This document shows, one piece after another, positions 1 to 8,461 of a DNA stretch of 64,000 bases (its first letter is position 1; each line of letters starts with the position of its first letter). The notes below the pieces were generated by a model, which ran no database searches, had not been told where the DNA came from, and saw nothing but the letters and a program-made list of their open reading frames with translations. The stretch lies in NCBI GenBank assembly GCA_963837005.1, contig CAWIMC010000018.1:124001-188000 (forward strand), in the 5' to 3' direction. Position numbers and translations under genes: made by a program. Origin of the DNA: CALDTK01 sp963837005 (GTDB lineage Bacteria; Bacteroidota; Bacteroidia; Chitinophagales; Saprospiraceae).

Positions 1-39
1 AGCAAATACGAGGGAAAGGACCGTAAGAAGGAGTCGCAT
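1..39 (-). CDS. 5' end of an exported protein gene (runs off the window)
   Basis: On the minus strand an ATG at 39 opens MRLLLTVLSLVFA, which looks like the start of a signal peptide, and then leaves the window. A TACTTTCG string about 20 bases upstream could be a Bacteroidota -7 box. Only 13 codons are visible, so no function can be given. It would be divergent from the exported protein that starts at 337. Confidence 0.4.
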   Translation of the reverse strand, partial: MRLLLTVLSLVFA

Positions 40-159
40 AGGCGTAGGTATAACCCGCGAAAGTAGGCGTTCCAAAGATCCAATTCACCACTCCTAGTGG
101 GTCGTAAGTAGGTGTTTGAGCCGAAAGGTCGTCCGGTGGCAAATTCCTCTAGAGGTGAT

Positions 160-191
160 GGTTTTGCCGGAAGGCGGGCTTTCGCCAAAAC
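160..191. repeat. Dispersed mini-hairpin element (TTTT + 3-bp stem + GNAA loop), head-to-head pair; family positions listed
   Basis: Two copies lie head to head here: GGTTTTGCCGGAAGGC (160-175) and the reverse-oriented GGCTTTCGCCAAAAC (177-191). Other + copies start near 281, 426, 2310, 8753, 8810, 14357, 16894, 18223, 19893, 22254, 23253, 26633, 28527, 31699, 31926, 32709, 37171, 41532, 43687, 45480, 47817, 51884, 53079, 55620, 57511, 62129 and 63222. Minus copies start near 351, 2240, 3962, 7439, 9201, 9633, 13196, 14157, 15052, 19949, 22070, 25074, 26821, 29363, 30128, 30181, 32314, 35420, 36869, 39032, 39198, 42618, 44263, 45777, 49193, 49400, 52023, 55196 and 61294. Read from the T side, each good copy is TTTT, a 3-base arm, GNAA, and the complementary arm. 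Copies at 7439, 9633, 22070, 31699, 49400, 53079 and 55196 are imperfect. The list was made by eye and may miss degenerate copies. Confidence 0.9.
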
Positions 192-336
192 AGGTGTCGT
201 AAGGGTGAGAATCGGGCCGGACCGATTCCTGCCTCTCTCTCGACCCCCAACTACAAACTCGCCCCTACCACTTATCAAACGGGTTTTAGCGAAAGCGTAC
301 AGCCCAGCTAGCTTGGCAAGCCAAGTCCCCCGCGCC

Positions 337-2508
337 ATGCTCCACGATTCGGCTTTCGCCAAAGCCCACCGCTCCTCCGTCCCTTACCTCGCCTTTATCC
401 TAACGGTCCTCTGCTGCTTATATACGGTTTTGGCGAAAGCCCAAGCCCCCAACGATACCCGCGCCACGGCCTCACAACTCACCGTAGGCGCACCGGAGAG
501 GTGCAACCCCACGAAAGGCAATATCTCCGACGCCTTCGCCAGTCTCGCCGAACCGCCGTGCGCACCCCTAGATGCCCGCGGAACGCGGCGCGACCTGTGG
601 TACTACTTTGTCACGACCGCGGCCTCGACCACCATCGTCCTCGACGTGATCGGGGGCTCGCCGGGGACGCTGTACTTCAACGCGACGCTCACCGACGGGA
701 CCGCTCTACAGTGCCGGACCGTCAACGCCTGGGCGGCCGTGCGACTCTACTTCGACGACCGTGCCGTCGGGGATACCGTCTACATCCAGCTCGCCGGCCT
801 CGACCCGTACGCGTACACGACCTTCAACATTTGCGCCTTCGAGACCCCGCCCTGCCTGCCGCCGACCAACATCAACATGACGGTGGGCCAGAACTGGACG
901 CAGCTCTACTTTCAAAATGCCGACGGCTCCTCTGCAAGTGTCGGAGGACGGCGCTACCGCGCCCTCGCTGGCCCAGCGGGCTACCGACCGGCCTTTGGCA
1001 AACCCGACACGACCGCCGTGGGTGGCCGTCAACCGCTCACCGTCTGGGGCTTGACACCGGGCGAGTTCTACTACATCTACCTTCAGGAACAGTGCAGCCT
1101 CACCGAGCAAAGCGTCGCCCTGCGCCCGTCCCAAAACTTCCGGCAAAAACCCGCGGGCTCGCCTCCTGGGGACTCCTTGCGCGGTGTGCTACGTGACAGC
1201 GGGCGTCCGCAAACGCTCGCGACCGAATTGACGGGCTGCTTCCCCACCCCAGGCACGACGCGCTCGGCCACCGCGGAGGCTGGACTGCCGGCAGGATGTG
1301 GCGGCGAGGCCGACGACGATGTTTGGTACTCGATCAAACCAGCGGGCACGCAGTACCGCGTCATCCTCACGCCGGCACCGGGCATCTCGACCGATCTCGT
1401 GCTGGAGGTCCGCGACGCCGACCTCAAGCTCATCGATTGCATCAACGAGGCGCCGGGCGGCACCAGCGAGGTCTACAACAAATACGATTTCACGCCCGGT
1501 GCGCAGTACTACTTCCGCGTGTACACGGCCGAAGCGGGCGCGGTGGCGGATTACGAGATCTGCATCATCGCGACAGACCGCCCCATCCTCACCGACACCG
1601 GCTGCACGGATGCGCTCCGTTTCACGATCGACGGTACCGGCGCGAAGGGCGACTTCGTGGATGTGCTCACGCCCGCGGGCGAGATCGTTGTCTCGATCGA
1701 GAACACAATAAATCTCGGCGCCGTCAAGGTCAGCTACTTCGGCGCGCGGGATAGCGTGCGGGTGCTTGCCACCGACTCCGTGCCGGTGTACTACGGCCGC
1801 AGCAACATCACCATCGAGCCGGAGCGCCAGCCGAACGAAGGTGACTCGGTGACGGTACGGTTCTACATCTCGGGCGGGGACTTGATTGGTCTCGCGCAAG
1901 TCGGCGCGGTGCAGGGCCTGGGGCCAAATATCGAGGCGATCCCAGATCGGATACCACCCAGCAATTCCGGCAGCAGTGGCGGCGGTGGCACGAGTACCCG
2001 GAGCGGCAGCAGGGGCGGTCGCCTCACCTTATACCTCCCCGCCGACAGCGTGGACCTGGTGGCGGTGCGCGTCCCGCAGGAGCGTTGTTCGGCGGACTAC
2101 CTCAAGGCGGGTTTCGCGACGAGCGTGGTGGGGCGGGGCGAGTATGCGGATGGCCTTTACCTCGACGTGCGCGTACCGGGCTTTAGCGAGTTCTTCTTTT
2201 CGTCGGGTAATACGCCGCTGAGCAGAGAGATAGCGAGTGGGCTTTCGCCAAAACCCGCCGTTCGTGCGCTGTCGATGTATCCCAACCCGACGACGGGACG
2301 GGTGACGGTGGTTTTGCCGGAAGGCATCTATGCTAGCGAACTGCGATACGACCTGGTAGACGCCATGGGACGCGTAGTCGACTCCGGGTCGGCCTTCAGT
2401 GTCGGCGACCGTCTAAACTTAACTTTCGAAGGCTTACCCACGGGGATGTACAGCCTGCTACTGGTTGGGGACAACGACACCTACGCCGGGCGAATCCTAC
2501 TAGAGTAG
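337..2508 (+). CDS. Secreted protein with T9SS type A C-terminal sorting domain
   Basis: 723 residues from ATG 337. The frame is open from 112, but the part before 337 is not protein-like and 337 opens a signal peptide ending near VLAKAQA (residues 1-36). The body is beta-rich, with paired Cys and repeats ending in YYF.V or YEICI-type strands, like pre-peptidase C-terminal or fibronectin-like modules. It has a Gly/Ser linker near residues 540-560. The end carries the T9SS sorting signature (YPNPTTGRVTV ... GLPTGMYSLLL), so it should be exported through the outer membrane and attached or released. No catalytic motif was recognised. Two mini-hairpins code for SPKP and VLPEG just before and inside the sorting domain, and two more fall in the signal peptide. 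Its stop overlaps the convergent acetyltransferase stop. Confidence 0.8.
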   Translation: MLHDSAFAKAHRSSVPYLAFILTVLCCLYTVLAKAQAPNDTRATASQLTVGAPERCNPTKGNISDAFASLAEPPCAPLDARGTRRDLWYYFVTTAASTTIVLDVIGGSPGTLYFNATLTDGTALQCRTVNAWAAVRLYFDDRAVGDTVYIQLAGLDPYAYTTFNICAFETPPCLPPTNINMTVGQNWTQLYFQNADGSSASVGGRRYRALAGPAGYRPAFGKPDTTAVGGRQPLTVWGLTPGEFYYIYLQEQCSLTEQSVALRPSQNFRQKPAGSPPGDSLRGVLRDSGRPQTLATELTGCFPTPGTTRSATAEAGLPAGCGGEADDDVWYSIKPAGTQYRVILTPAPGISTDLVLEVRDADLKLIDCINEAPGGTSEVYNKYDFTPGAQYYFRVYTAEAGAVADYEICIIATDRPILTDTGCTDALRFTIDGTGAKGDFVDVLTPAGEIVVSIENTINLGAVKVSYFGARDSVRVLATDSVPVYYGRSNITIEPERQPNEGDSVTVRFYISGGDLIGLAQVGAVQGLGPNIEAIPDRIPPSNSGSSGGGGTSTRSGSRGGRLTLYLPADSVDLVAVRVPQERCSADYLKAGFATSVVGRGEYADGLYLDVRVPGFSEFFFSSGNTPLSREIASGLSPKPAVRALSMYPNPTTGRVTVVLPEGIYASELRYDLVDAMGRVVDSGSAFSVGDRLNLTFEGLPTGMYSLLLVGDNDTYAGRILLE

Positions 2509-3117
2509 GGCTACCGCTGTACCGGTGAGCTCGTTGACGTGGGCGGTAATGCGCTCGATGGGCCAGTCCCACCAGCGCAGTTCGAGGAGGCGGGCGGTGG
2601 TACTTTCGTCAAAACGTGCCCTGATGACGCGGGCTGGATTACCGCCGACGATGGTGTAGGGCGCGACATCGGTCGTGACGACAGACATCGCGGCAACGAT
2701 TGCGCCGTCGCCGATGGTAATGCCCGGCATCACGGTGGCTCCGTAGCCCAACCAAACGTCATTGCCGACTATCGTATCCCCCTTTACCGGATAGGATTTG
2801 CCGTCCATCGCCCCTGCCCAATCTTCACCAAAAATGGCGAATGGATAGGCCGAGAGAGACTCGTGGAGATGATTCGCGCCATTCATCAGAAAGGTGACAC
2901 CGGAGGCGATCATACAGAATTTACCGATCACCAGCCGATCGCCGTTAAAGTCGAACAGATACTTGACGTTGCGCTCGAAGTTGGCGATGTCTTCGAAGTC
3001 ATCGTAATAGGTGTAGTCGCCGACTTCGATTTGTGGGTTGGAGATGACGTTCTTCAGAAAGCAGAGCCGGTCGTAGTTCTTGAGGGGGAAGTGAGTAGCG
3101 GGGTTGGGTGCGGGCAT
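2500..3117 (-). CDS. CatB/Vat-like hexapeptide-repeat acetyltransferase
   Basis: 205 residues. The sequence matches the xenobiotic acetyltransferase branch of the left-handed beta-helix family: GDYTYYDD near residue 33, IGKFCMIASGV with the conserved NGANH about residue 80 (catalytic-region His), then IVGNDVWLGYGATVMPGITIGDGAIVAA and the closing IVGGNPARVIRARF. Family members transfer acetyl from acetyl-CoA to chloramphenicol, streptogramin A or similar hydroxyl acceptors, as trimers in the cytoplasm. Chromosomal copies often have unknown natural substrates, so antibiotic resistance is not implied. Its 3' end overlaps the upstream gene by nine bases. Confidence 0.85.
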   Translation of the reverse strand: MPAPNPATHFPLKNYDRLCFLKNVISNPQIEVGDYTYYDDFEDIANFERNVKYLFDFNGDRLVIGKFCMIASGVTFLMNGANHLHESLSAYPFAIFGEDWAGAMDGKSYPVKGDTIVGNDVWLGYGATVMPGITIGDGAIVAAMSVVTTDVAPYTIVGGNPARVIRARFDESTTARLLELRWWDWPIERITAHVNELTGTAVALL

Positions 3118-3140
3118 CTGGCGAAGTAAACGGACGGTCG

Positions 3141-3387
3141 TTAGTCCGCTGGCCCCTCGAACCGATCCCAGTTTCGGTACAGGGCCTTAAACAAAAGTCC
3201 GCCCTCCATACTCGGAATGCGGACCTCCTCCGCTTCGCTCGTGTACACGGCGGATTGCCATGGGCTATCGGAAGTTTCACGAGCAAACACCTCAACGCGA
3301 CGTTCAACCTGGGCGACGAGCACGTACTCCCTCAGCGTATCGATCTCGCCGAAGCGCTCGAACTTGTAGCCGCGCTTATCCTGTTAA
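3141..3387 (-). pseudogene. C-terminal remnant of a Uma2-family endonuclease
   Basis: The minus strand reads from a stop near 3388 as KRGYKFERFGEIDTLREYV followed by LVAQVERRVEVFAR, W, and a final LLFKALYRNW. This is the C-terminal third of Uma2 (DUF820) restriction-like proteins: the GxKFxxYxxxxSLxEYVLV core and the terminal IY segment. The N-terminal half is missing because endonuclease III starts at 3405. No good start is present, so it is a truncated fragment. A second decayed copy lies on the other side of endonuclease III at 4226-4680. Confidence 0.6.
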
Positions 3388-3404
3388 AATCTTAGCTTGT
3401 CGCC

Positions 3405-4082
3405 ATGTCCTGGCCCCTCCCCACCATGTTCGAGCACATCGCCGAGCAAAACGCCGAGTTCCCGAAGGCTGCCATGTTTGGTCTCGCCGAGGCCGGGTAC
3501 GCGAGCCTCTACGAGCAGTTGGTGAGCTGCGTGCTCTCGATCAGGACTTACGACGAGACCAGTTACCCGGCCAGCGTAGCGCTTTTCGAGCGGGCGCGCA
3601 CGCCAGGCGACATGTTGGCTCTTGACCGGGAGGAGATCGTGCAGATCATCATGAAGTGCACCTACCCGATGCAGAAGGCGGACACCATCCTCGGGCTCAG
3701 CCAGCAGATCGTCGACACCTACGCCGGCGAGACCCCGGCCGACTTCGAGCAGCTCACCGCCTTTAAGGGCGTCGGCCCGAAGTGTGCCAATCTCGCTCTT
3801 GGCGTAGCCCTGGACGTACCGGCCATCTCCGTAGATGTGCACGTCCACCGCGTCGTCAATCGCTGGGGCCTCGTCGACACGAAGGAACCGAAGGCCACCC
3901 TGAAGGCCCTCGAAAAGGTCGTACCCAAAGATCTCTGGGTAGATGTCAATCGACTGCTGATGCCTTTCGGCAAAAACATATGTGTGAGTACGCGACCGAA
4001 GTGCGAGGTCTGTAGCGTGCGGGATTGGTGTGCGTATGGGGGAGGGCTTCTCGGGGCGTCAGTCAGGAGTGAAATGGTGTAG
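3405..4082 (+). CDS. nth: Endonuclease III (DNA glycosylase/AP lyase)
   Basis: 225 residues. The HhH-GPD fold is clear. The helix-hairpin-helix reads FKGVGPKCANLAL with the catalytic lysine at about 126, and VDVHVHRV carries the catalytic aspartate at about 144. The 4Fe-4S loop is C-x6-C-x2-C-x5-C (ICVSTRPKCEVCSVRDWC). It removes oxidised pyrimidines and nicks the abasic site in base excision repair. A mini-hairpin copy (3962-3977) encodes FGKN immediately before the cluster loop. It lies between two Uma2 remnants. Confidence 0.93.
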   Translation: MSWPLPTMFEHIAEQNAEFPKAAMFGLAEAGYASLYEQLVSCVLSIRTYDETSYPASVALFERARTPGDMLALDREEIVQIIMKCTYPMQKADTILGLSQQIVDTYAGETPADFEQLTAFKGVGPKCANLALGVALDVPAISVDVHVHRVVNRWGLVDTKEPKATLKALEKVVPKDLWVDVNRLLMPFGKNICVSTRPKCEVCSVRDWCAYGGGLLGASVRSEMV

Positions 4083-4225
4083 CCGACCCTCGAAGTATGC
4101 GAATGTAAGCGCGAATTACAACTGTTTCAGCGCATGGCTGAAACAGCTGTAACAGATCGATACAGTTGTAACTAATGCAATCTCCTGCATACTTTTGGTC
4201 CGCAACTACGTGTACGACAGCCGTA

Positions 4226-4680
4226 TTACACCGCCTGTTCACTCTTCAGGCTCCACCCTCGGTATAGGCCGGCCATATTGAAGTTGGCTTCGATATCAGT
4301 TACCGGAAAGTGCGCATCGGCCTGGGTGTAGACCATGGTCTTCCAATCGTCTTCTACGCTCTTACGCGAACGGACCTCCACGCGTTGCCGACGCTGATTG
4401 ATAGGAGTGTAGTCCCTGAGCGCGTAGCCAGTTGTGTGGAGGAGTCAAACTTGTAGCCGGTATCGTACCCTTCGCTGCTCGGCGAAAGCAACTCGCAGAC
4501 GGCCACGGGGTTGACGACCGCACTCGGTACGGTTTCGTCGAAGCGCGGGCGGCCGCAGACGATGGCCACATCCGGGTAGACGTAGCGCTCCCTGGGTATA
4601 CGCCAAGGATGAGCTAGGCTCGGCGACAGTTTTGGAGTTGCGAACGTCCAAGTCGTAAATGACTTTAAAGATCAACAAGA
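4226..4680 (-). pseudogene. Uma2-family endonuclease gene broken by frameshifts
   Basis: Pieces of one Uma2 protein are spread over the minus-strand frames. The start region reads MLIFKVIYDL. A second frame gives VYPDVAIVCGRPRFDE ... NPVAVCELLSPSSEGYDTGYKF, the Uma2 core with PD, VCG and E.LSPS.E.YD. A third frame then gives LRDYTPINQRRQRVEVRS ... MAGLYRGW up to the stop at 4226. The order of pieces matches the family exactly, so at least two indels inactivate it. GC content is lower than in neighbours, which suits an acquired or decaying gene. The stretch 4681-4955 holds no gene that I can see. Confidence 0.65.
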
Positions 4681-4955
4681 GTACTATTCAATGTAACTTA
4701 CAAAACATACTATTTAAATATTAAAGCCTTAGAATAATACGATCCCATCCATACAGACATCACTTCTTTAGGTTATGGATTTTGGTTAAAGTTTATGGGG
4801 TGAAGCTGTTCCTTAAGTTGAATGTGAGATTGACCGAGGAGAATAAGGCAAATGAGACTAATAAGGGATACACGCCCACATCGGCTGATCGCCAGACGCG
4901 GCGCGCAGGCCCCACGTTAGCCCCGACAACTCTTGCCAGTTCCTTACCTTGCGCC

Positions 4956-6227
4956 ATGAAGCGAAGCCAATTTATCAAATCCGCCCTCGCGATGCCGCTA
5001 TTTCTCGCTGGCGACACGGCGAATGCTTCGCCTGCTGCGAACCTCCTCACTGCTCCTCACGACGAGGGCTTCTGGACAGGCTTCCGTCAGCGGTTCCACT
5101 TAGACCCCTCCTTCGTCGACCTGCGCTGCAATGCCGCTAGCAGTCTCCCAAAGGCAACGCTCGATGAATTGACCGGCCACCTAGAACAGGTCCAAGCCCT
5201 CCCGTCGCTCCGCAACCACGGACCCGCCGAAGGGGCTGCGGAGCCCGTTCGCGCTCAGATCGCAGCCCTCCTCAACGCAGACATCGGAGAGGTGGCGCTG
5301 ATGCGCAATACGACGGAGGCTCTCAACAACGCCATTATGGGCTTCCCATTCGTGGCCGGAGACGAGGTCGTCGCCGCGACCCATGAGTACGACAACATGA
5401 TCGCCAGCCTGCATCAGCAGGAACTGAGGTTGGGCCTCAAGATCCGCCACGTCGATGTTCCGTATCGCCCGGCGTCCGCCGAGGAGGTCGTGCAGTGCTT
5501 TAGAGGCGCCATTACACCGAAGACGAAAATGTTTCTCGTCTCTCATATGGTGTGGATCAGTGGGCAGATATATCCTATCAAAGAGATTTGTGCCTTGGCC
5601 CAACAGCATGGGATCTTCACCGTCATAGATGCGGCGCAAAGCTTTTCCCATATCCCGGTAGATGTCAGGGATATCGACTGCGACTACTTAGGGGCCTCGC
5701 TCCACAAATGGGCGGCTGGCCCACTTGGCTCGGGGTTCTTGTACGTAAGGCGGGAGTGTATCAAAATGACTTTGCCCCTGCTCGGTAGTTACGCGTACTC
5801 CCCACGTGATGAGGCGATCGAAAAGTTTGAGAATTTCGGCACCATCACCCCGGTGTTTCGAGCCGCTAGTGCCAGTATGGCGTTGTGGGACGAACTCGGA
5901 CACGACGTAAAGCGTCAGCGGATGCTATTTTTAAAAGAGTACTGGGTCGAACGCTTGGCGCGCCAACCGAGAGTAGAGATCCTTACCAACCCAACGGAGG
6001 AGCACTCCTGCGGTATTGTATTCTTTCAATTGAAAGGCCAAAGCTCCAAGGCGGTTTCCCGCGAGTTAAGGGACCGGTATCGCATCATCACTCAGGCGAT
6101 CGAGAACTACAAAAATCAGTACGTGAATTACGAGGGAGTCAATGCCGTAGGCGTCGCGACATCGGTTTTCAACACGCCAACTGAATTGGACAGCTTCTGC
6201 ACCGCCGTCGAAGAGATAGCTAGATGA
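4956..6227 (+). CDS. Class V aminotransferase (SufS/isopenicillin-N-epimerase-like), exported
   Basis: 423 residues from ATG 4956. The frame is open from 4782, but that extension is not protein-like. An N-terminal MKRSQFIKSALAMPLFLAG segment looks like a signal or Tat-like leader, common in this subfamily. PLP features follow: MRNTTEALNNA (cofactor phosphate loop), THEYDN, FTVIDAAQSFSHIPVDV (Asp holding the pyridine nitrogen), and the Schiff-base lysine in LGASLHKW at about 260. Substrate is unknown. Candidates are a cysteine desulfurase-type or amino-acid racemising/lyase reaction. Confidence 0.85.
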   Translation: MKRSQFIKSALAMPLFLAGDTANASPAANLLTAPHDEGFWTGFRQRFHLDPSFVDLRCNAASSLPKATLDELTGHLEQVQALPSLRNHGPAEGAAEPVRAQIAALLNADIGEVALMRNTTEALNNAIMGFPFVAGDEVVAATHEYDNMIASLHQQELRLGLKIRHVDVPYRPASAEEVVQCFRGAITPKTKMFLVSHMVWISGQIYPIKEICALAQQHGIFTVIDAAQSFSHIPVDVRDIDCDYLGASLHKWAAGPLGSGFLYVRRECIKMTLPLLGSYAYSPRDEAIEKFENFGTITPVFRAASASMALWDELGHDVKRQRMLFLKEYWVERLARQPRVEILTNPTEEHSCGIVFFQLKGQSSKAVSRELRDRYRIITQAIENYKNQYVNYEGVNAVGVATSVFNTPTELDSFCTAVEEIAR

Positions 6228-6497
6228 GCCGTGCGGCTAATGGGTCACGGTAGTGAAGAGTAGGCGTCACCACCGCGGCGATAACCTTGCCGTCATGCCA
6301 CCTTTCTAACTCCCTGCTTTTGCCGTGAAGTGTGGGCTGCTAGCCGTACCCAGTGCACCGACCGCGTGTTACCTAAAATATTTGTATCGACTCGATTTAA
6401 CTCTACCAAGAGCACCAATCCGGCTACACCAGACAAGACCGTTACGAAAGGAAAAGACCTCTGATTTGGGTCGAACTCAGCTATAACAACCTCCTGG

Positions 6498-6734
6498 TTG
6501 ACCAACCGTAACTTCGAGAAAGACTTCGAATGCCTCCATGACCGCTCGATTATCATCAGCGACCTTATGGAACAGATTCTCTCGGTCGAGGAGGTCATTG
6601 TCCGGCATCGCGCGGCGGGGTCTAGTGGACTGGAATTAGAGCAGTACGTCCGGCGAAGACAAGACTTCGAAGCGAGCTTGAACGAGCAATTGAGTCCTCA
6701 CCATTTCTCTTTGGTGAGAAAGGAAGTAGCCTGA
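6498..6734 (+). CDS. Small hypothetical protein
   Basis: 78 residues from a TTG at 6498. Composition is soluble, helical and charged (LMEQILSVEEVIVRHR ... LEQYVRRRQDFEASLNEQL), and unlike a shadow frame because it has no gene opposite. No family was recognised. The weak start and isolation in a 560-bp gap make it uncertain. The preceding 6228-6497 shows nothing else. Confidence 0.4.
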   Translation: MTNRNFEKDFECLHDRSIIISDLMEQILSVEEVIVRHRAAGSSGLELEQYVRRRQDFEASLNEQLSPHHFSLVRKEVA

Positions 6735-6789
6735 CCAGCATCGGTTCGATGCTTACCTGCGGCACTCGCGGAGCGAGTCAAACGCCGCC

Positions 6790-8204
6790 TCACACATGCA
6801 GCGCCCGATCTCCCGTCGCCGCCAGCGCTGCCTCCTTCATCGCCTCGCCATACGTCGGGTGCGCGTGCGACATCCGCGCGATGTCCTCCGCGCTCCCGCG
6901 GTACTCCATCACGGCCACGGCCTCGGCGATCAGGTCCGCCACGCGGGCGCCGACCATGTGGACGCCGAGCACCTCGTCGGTGTCCGCGTCGGCGATGATC
7001 TTGACCATGCCCTCGAGATCCATCGAGGCGTGGGCGCGGCCGAGGGCGCGGTAGGGGAACTTACCCACCTTGTACTTCGCGCCGGACTCCTTGAGCTGTT
7101 CCTCGGTCTTGCCGACGCCGGCCACCTCGGGCCAGGTGTAGACGACGCCCGGGATGAGGTCGTAGTTGATGTGCGGCTTCTGGCCGGCTCATGTACTCGG
7201 CCACGAAGACGCCTTCCTCCTCGGCCTTGTGGGCGAGCATCGCGCCCGTGATCACGTCGCCGATCGCGAAGATGCCGGTCACGCCGGTCTCCAGGTGCTC
7301 GTTGACGACCACGCGTCCTTTGTTGTCGAGCTCAACGCCGGGAACGTTCTCAAGACCGAGGTTGGCAGTGTACGGTCCGCGGCCGATGGCCACGAGGCAG
7401 TAGTCCGCTTCTAGGGTCTTGACATCGTCCTCTTTTCCCCTTGCGGCAAAACTCACCACGATGCTGTCTTCCCCTTTCGCTTCGACCTTTTGGACGCCGT
7501 GCTTGAGGTGGAAGTTGACGCCGATCTTCTTGAGCGAACGCATGAGTTCCTTGGAGCAGTCGCCGTCCATGCCGGCGATGATGCGGTCGGCGAACTCGAT
7601 GACGTTGACCTCGCAGCCGAGTCGCGCGTAGACGCTGCCCGAGCTCGAGTCCGATGACGCCGCCGCCGATGACGACCATCGACTTTGGTACGGCCTGCAG
7701 CTTGAGGGCCTCGGTGCTGGTGATGATGCGCTTCTTGTCGTAGTTAAAGGCCGGCGGTACGATGGGCTTGGAGCCGGTCGCGATGATGACGCGCTTGGTG
7801 GTGATCTCAGAGGTCGCGCCGTCCTCGGTTTTGATGACAATCGTATTCGCGTCCTTGAAGGAGCCGTGGCCCTGGATGACTTCGACCTTGTTCTTCTTCA
7901 TGAGGAAGGCGACGCCCTTGGTCATCTGCTCGACGACGCCGGACTTGCGGGTCATCATCTGCGACATGTCGACCTTGACCTCACCGACGGAGATGCCGTG
8001 CTCGGCGAAGCGGTGGACGGCGTCGTGGTAGTGCTCCGAGGAGTCGAGCAGGGCTTTTGAGGGAATGCAGCCGACGTTGAGGCAGGTGCCGCCGAGGGTT
8101 GGGTAGCGCTCGATGATGGCGGTTTTCATGCCGAGTTGGGCGCAACGGATGGCGGCTACGTAGCCGCCGGGGCCTGATCCGATGATGGTGACGTCGTAGG
8201 TCAT
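6790..8204 (-). CDS. lpdA: Dihydrolipoyl dehydrogenase (E3), two apparent frameshifts
   Basis: FAD/NAD-dependent disulfide reductase that reoxidises dihydrolipoamide in 2-oxoacid dehydrogenase complexes. N-terminal GSGPGGYVAA binds FAD. The redox pair is C41-x4-C46 in GGTCLNVGCIPSK. VVIGGGVIGLE is the NAD site, and the C-terminal HAHPTYGE supplies the catalytic His-Glu (the usual form is HAHPTxSE). The reading needs two frame changes: near 7640, where LELGS-VYARLG is broken by one extra G, and near 7190, where YMSGQKPHINYD is broken by one extra C. The span is 3n+2 bases, so removing both extras gives 470 residues, the normal length. Either sequencing error or recent decay. No PDH genes are adjacent. 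A C-rich (on this strand) repeat lies just upstream. Confidence 0.88.
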
Positions 8205-8213
8205 GGGAGGGGA

Positions 8214-8352
8214 GCTTGGGGGCGGGGGGCTTGGGGGCTTGGGGGCTTGGGGGCTTGGCTTTGGGGCGGGGGGCTTGGGGGCTTGGCTTTGGGGCGGGGG
8301 GCTTGAGGCTTGGCTTTGGGGCGGGGGGCTTGGGGGCTTGGCTTTGGGGCGG
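8214..8352. repeat. G-rich minisatellite upstream of lpdA
   Basis: About four degenerate units built from GGGGGCTTGG, CTTTGGGGCGG and GGGGGGCTTGG, with spacing near 33 bases. The + strand holds many runs of four to six G, suitable for G-quadruplex formation. The strand transcribed with lpdA is the C-rich one. It sits within 10 bases of the lpdA start, so it would form most of the leader. A proline-rich open frame through it (PKPPAPKPS) is a by-product. Confidence 0.85.
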
Positions 8353-8436
8353 GATGTCGTTGAACCGTGCCGCGCTTGGATTTATAGGAGGTACCTGAAC
8401 TTTAGGGTACGTTTCATGGCGGTTCAACGACATCCC
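8351..8436. repeat. 17-bp perfect inverted repeat with 52-base spacer
   Basis: Left arm GGGATGTCGTTGAACCG (8351-8367) is the exact reverse complement of 8420-8436. A nested GTACC...GGTAC pair lies in the spacer at about 8391-8410. It separates the lpdA leader from the end of ricT and could be an operator, the ends of a tiny element, or a ricT terminator. Confidence 0.75.
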
Positions 8437-8461
8437 TGCGCGAGCTGGGGCGCGTCTGGCT

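Noticed and set aside
112..336. N-terminal extension of the first exported protein from GTG 112
   Set aside because: It would place 75 non-protein-like residues before a clear signal peptide at 337.
2500..3117. Antibiotic resistance gene
   Set aside because: CatB/Vat-like acetyltransferases are common chromosomal genes with other or unknown substrates. Sequence alone does not show resistance.
6293..6598. 101-codon minus-strand frame with a hydrophobic stretch
   Set aside because: Poor start and composition, and it overlaps the more plausible small gene at 6498.
8205..8433. Proline-rich protein (PKPPAPKPS repeats) on the minus strand, as a possible lipoyl-domain linker of lpdA
   Set aside because: The frame differs from lpdA, no lipoyl domain precedes it, and it is explained by the G-rich minisatellite.
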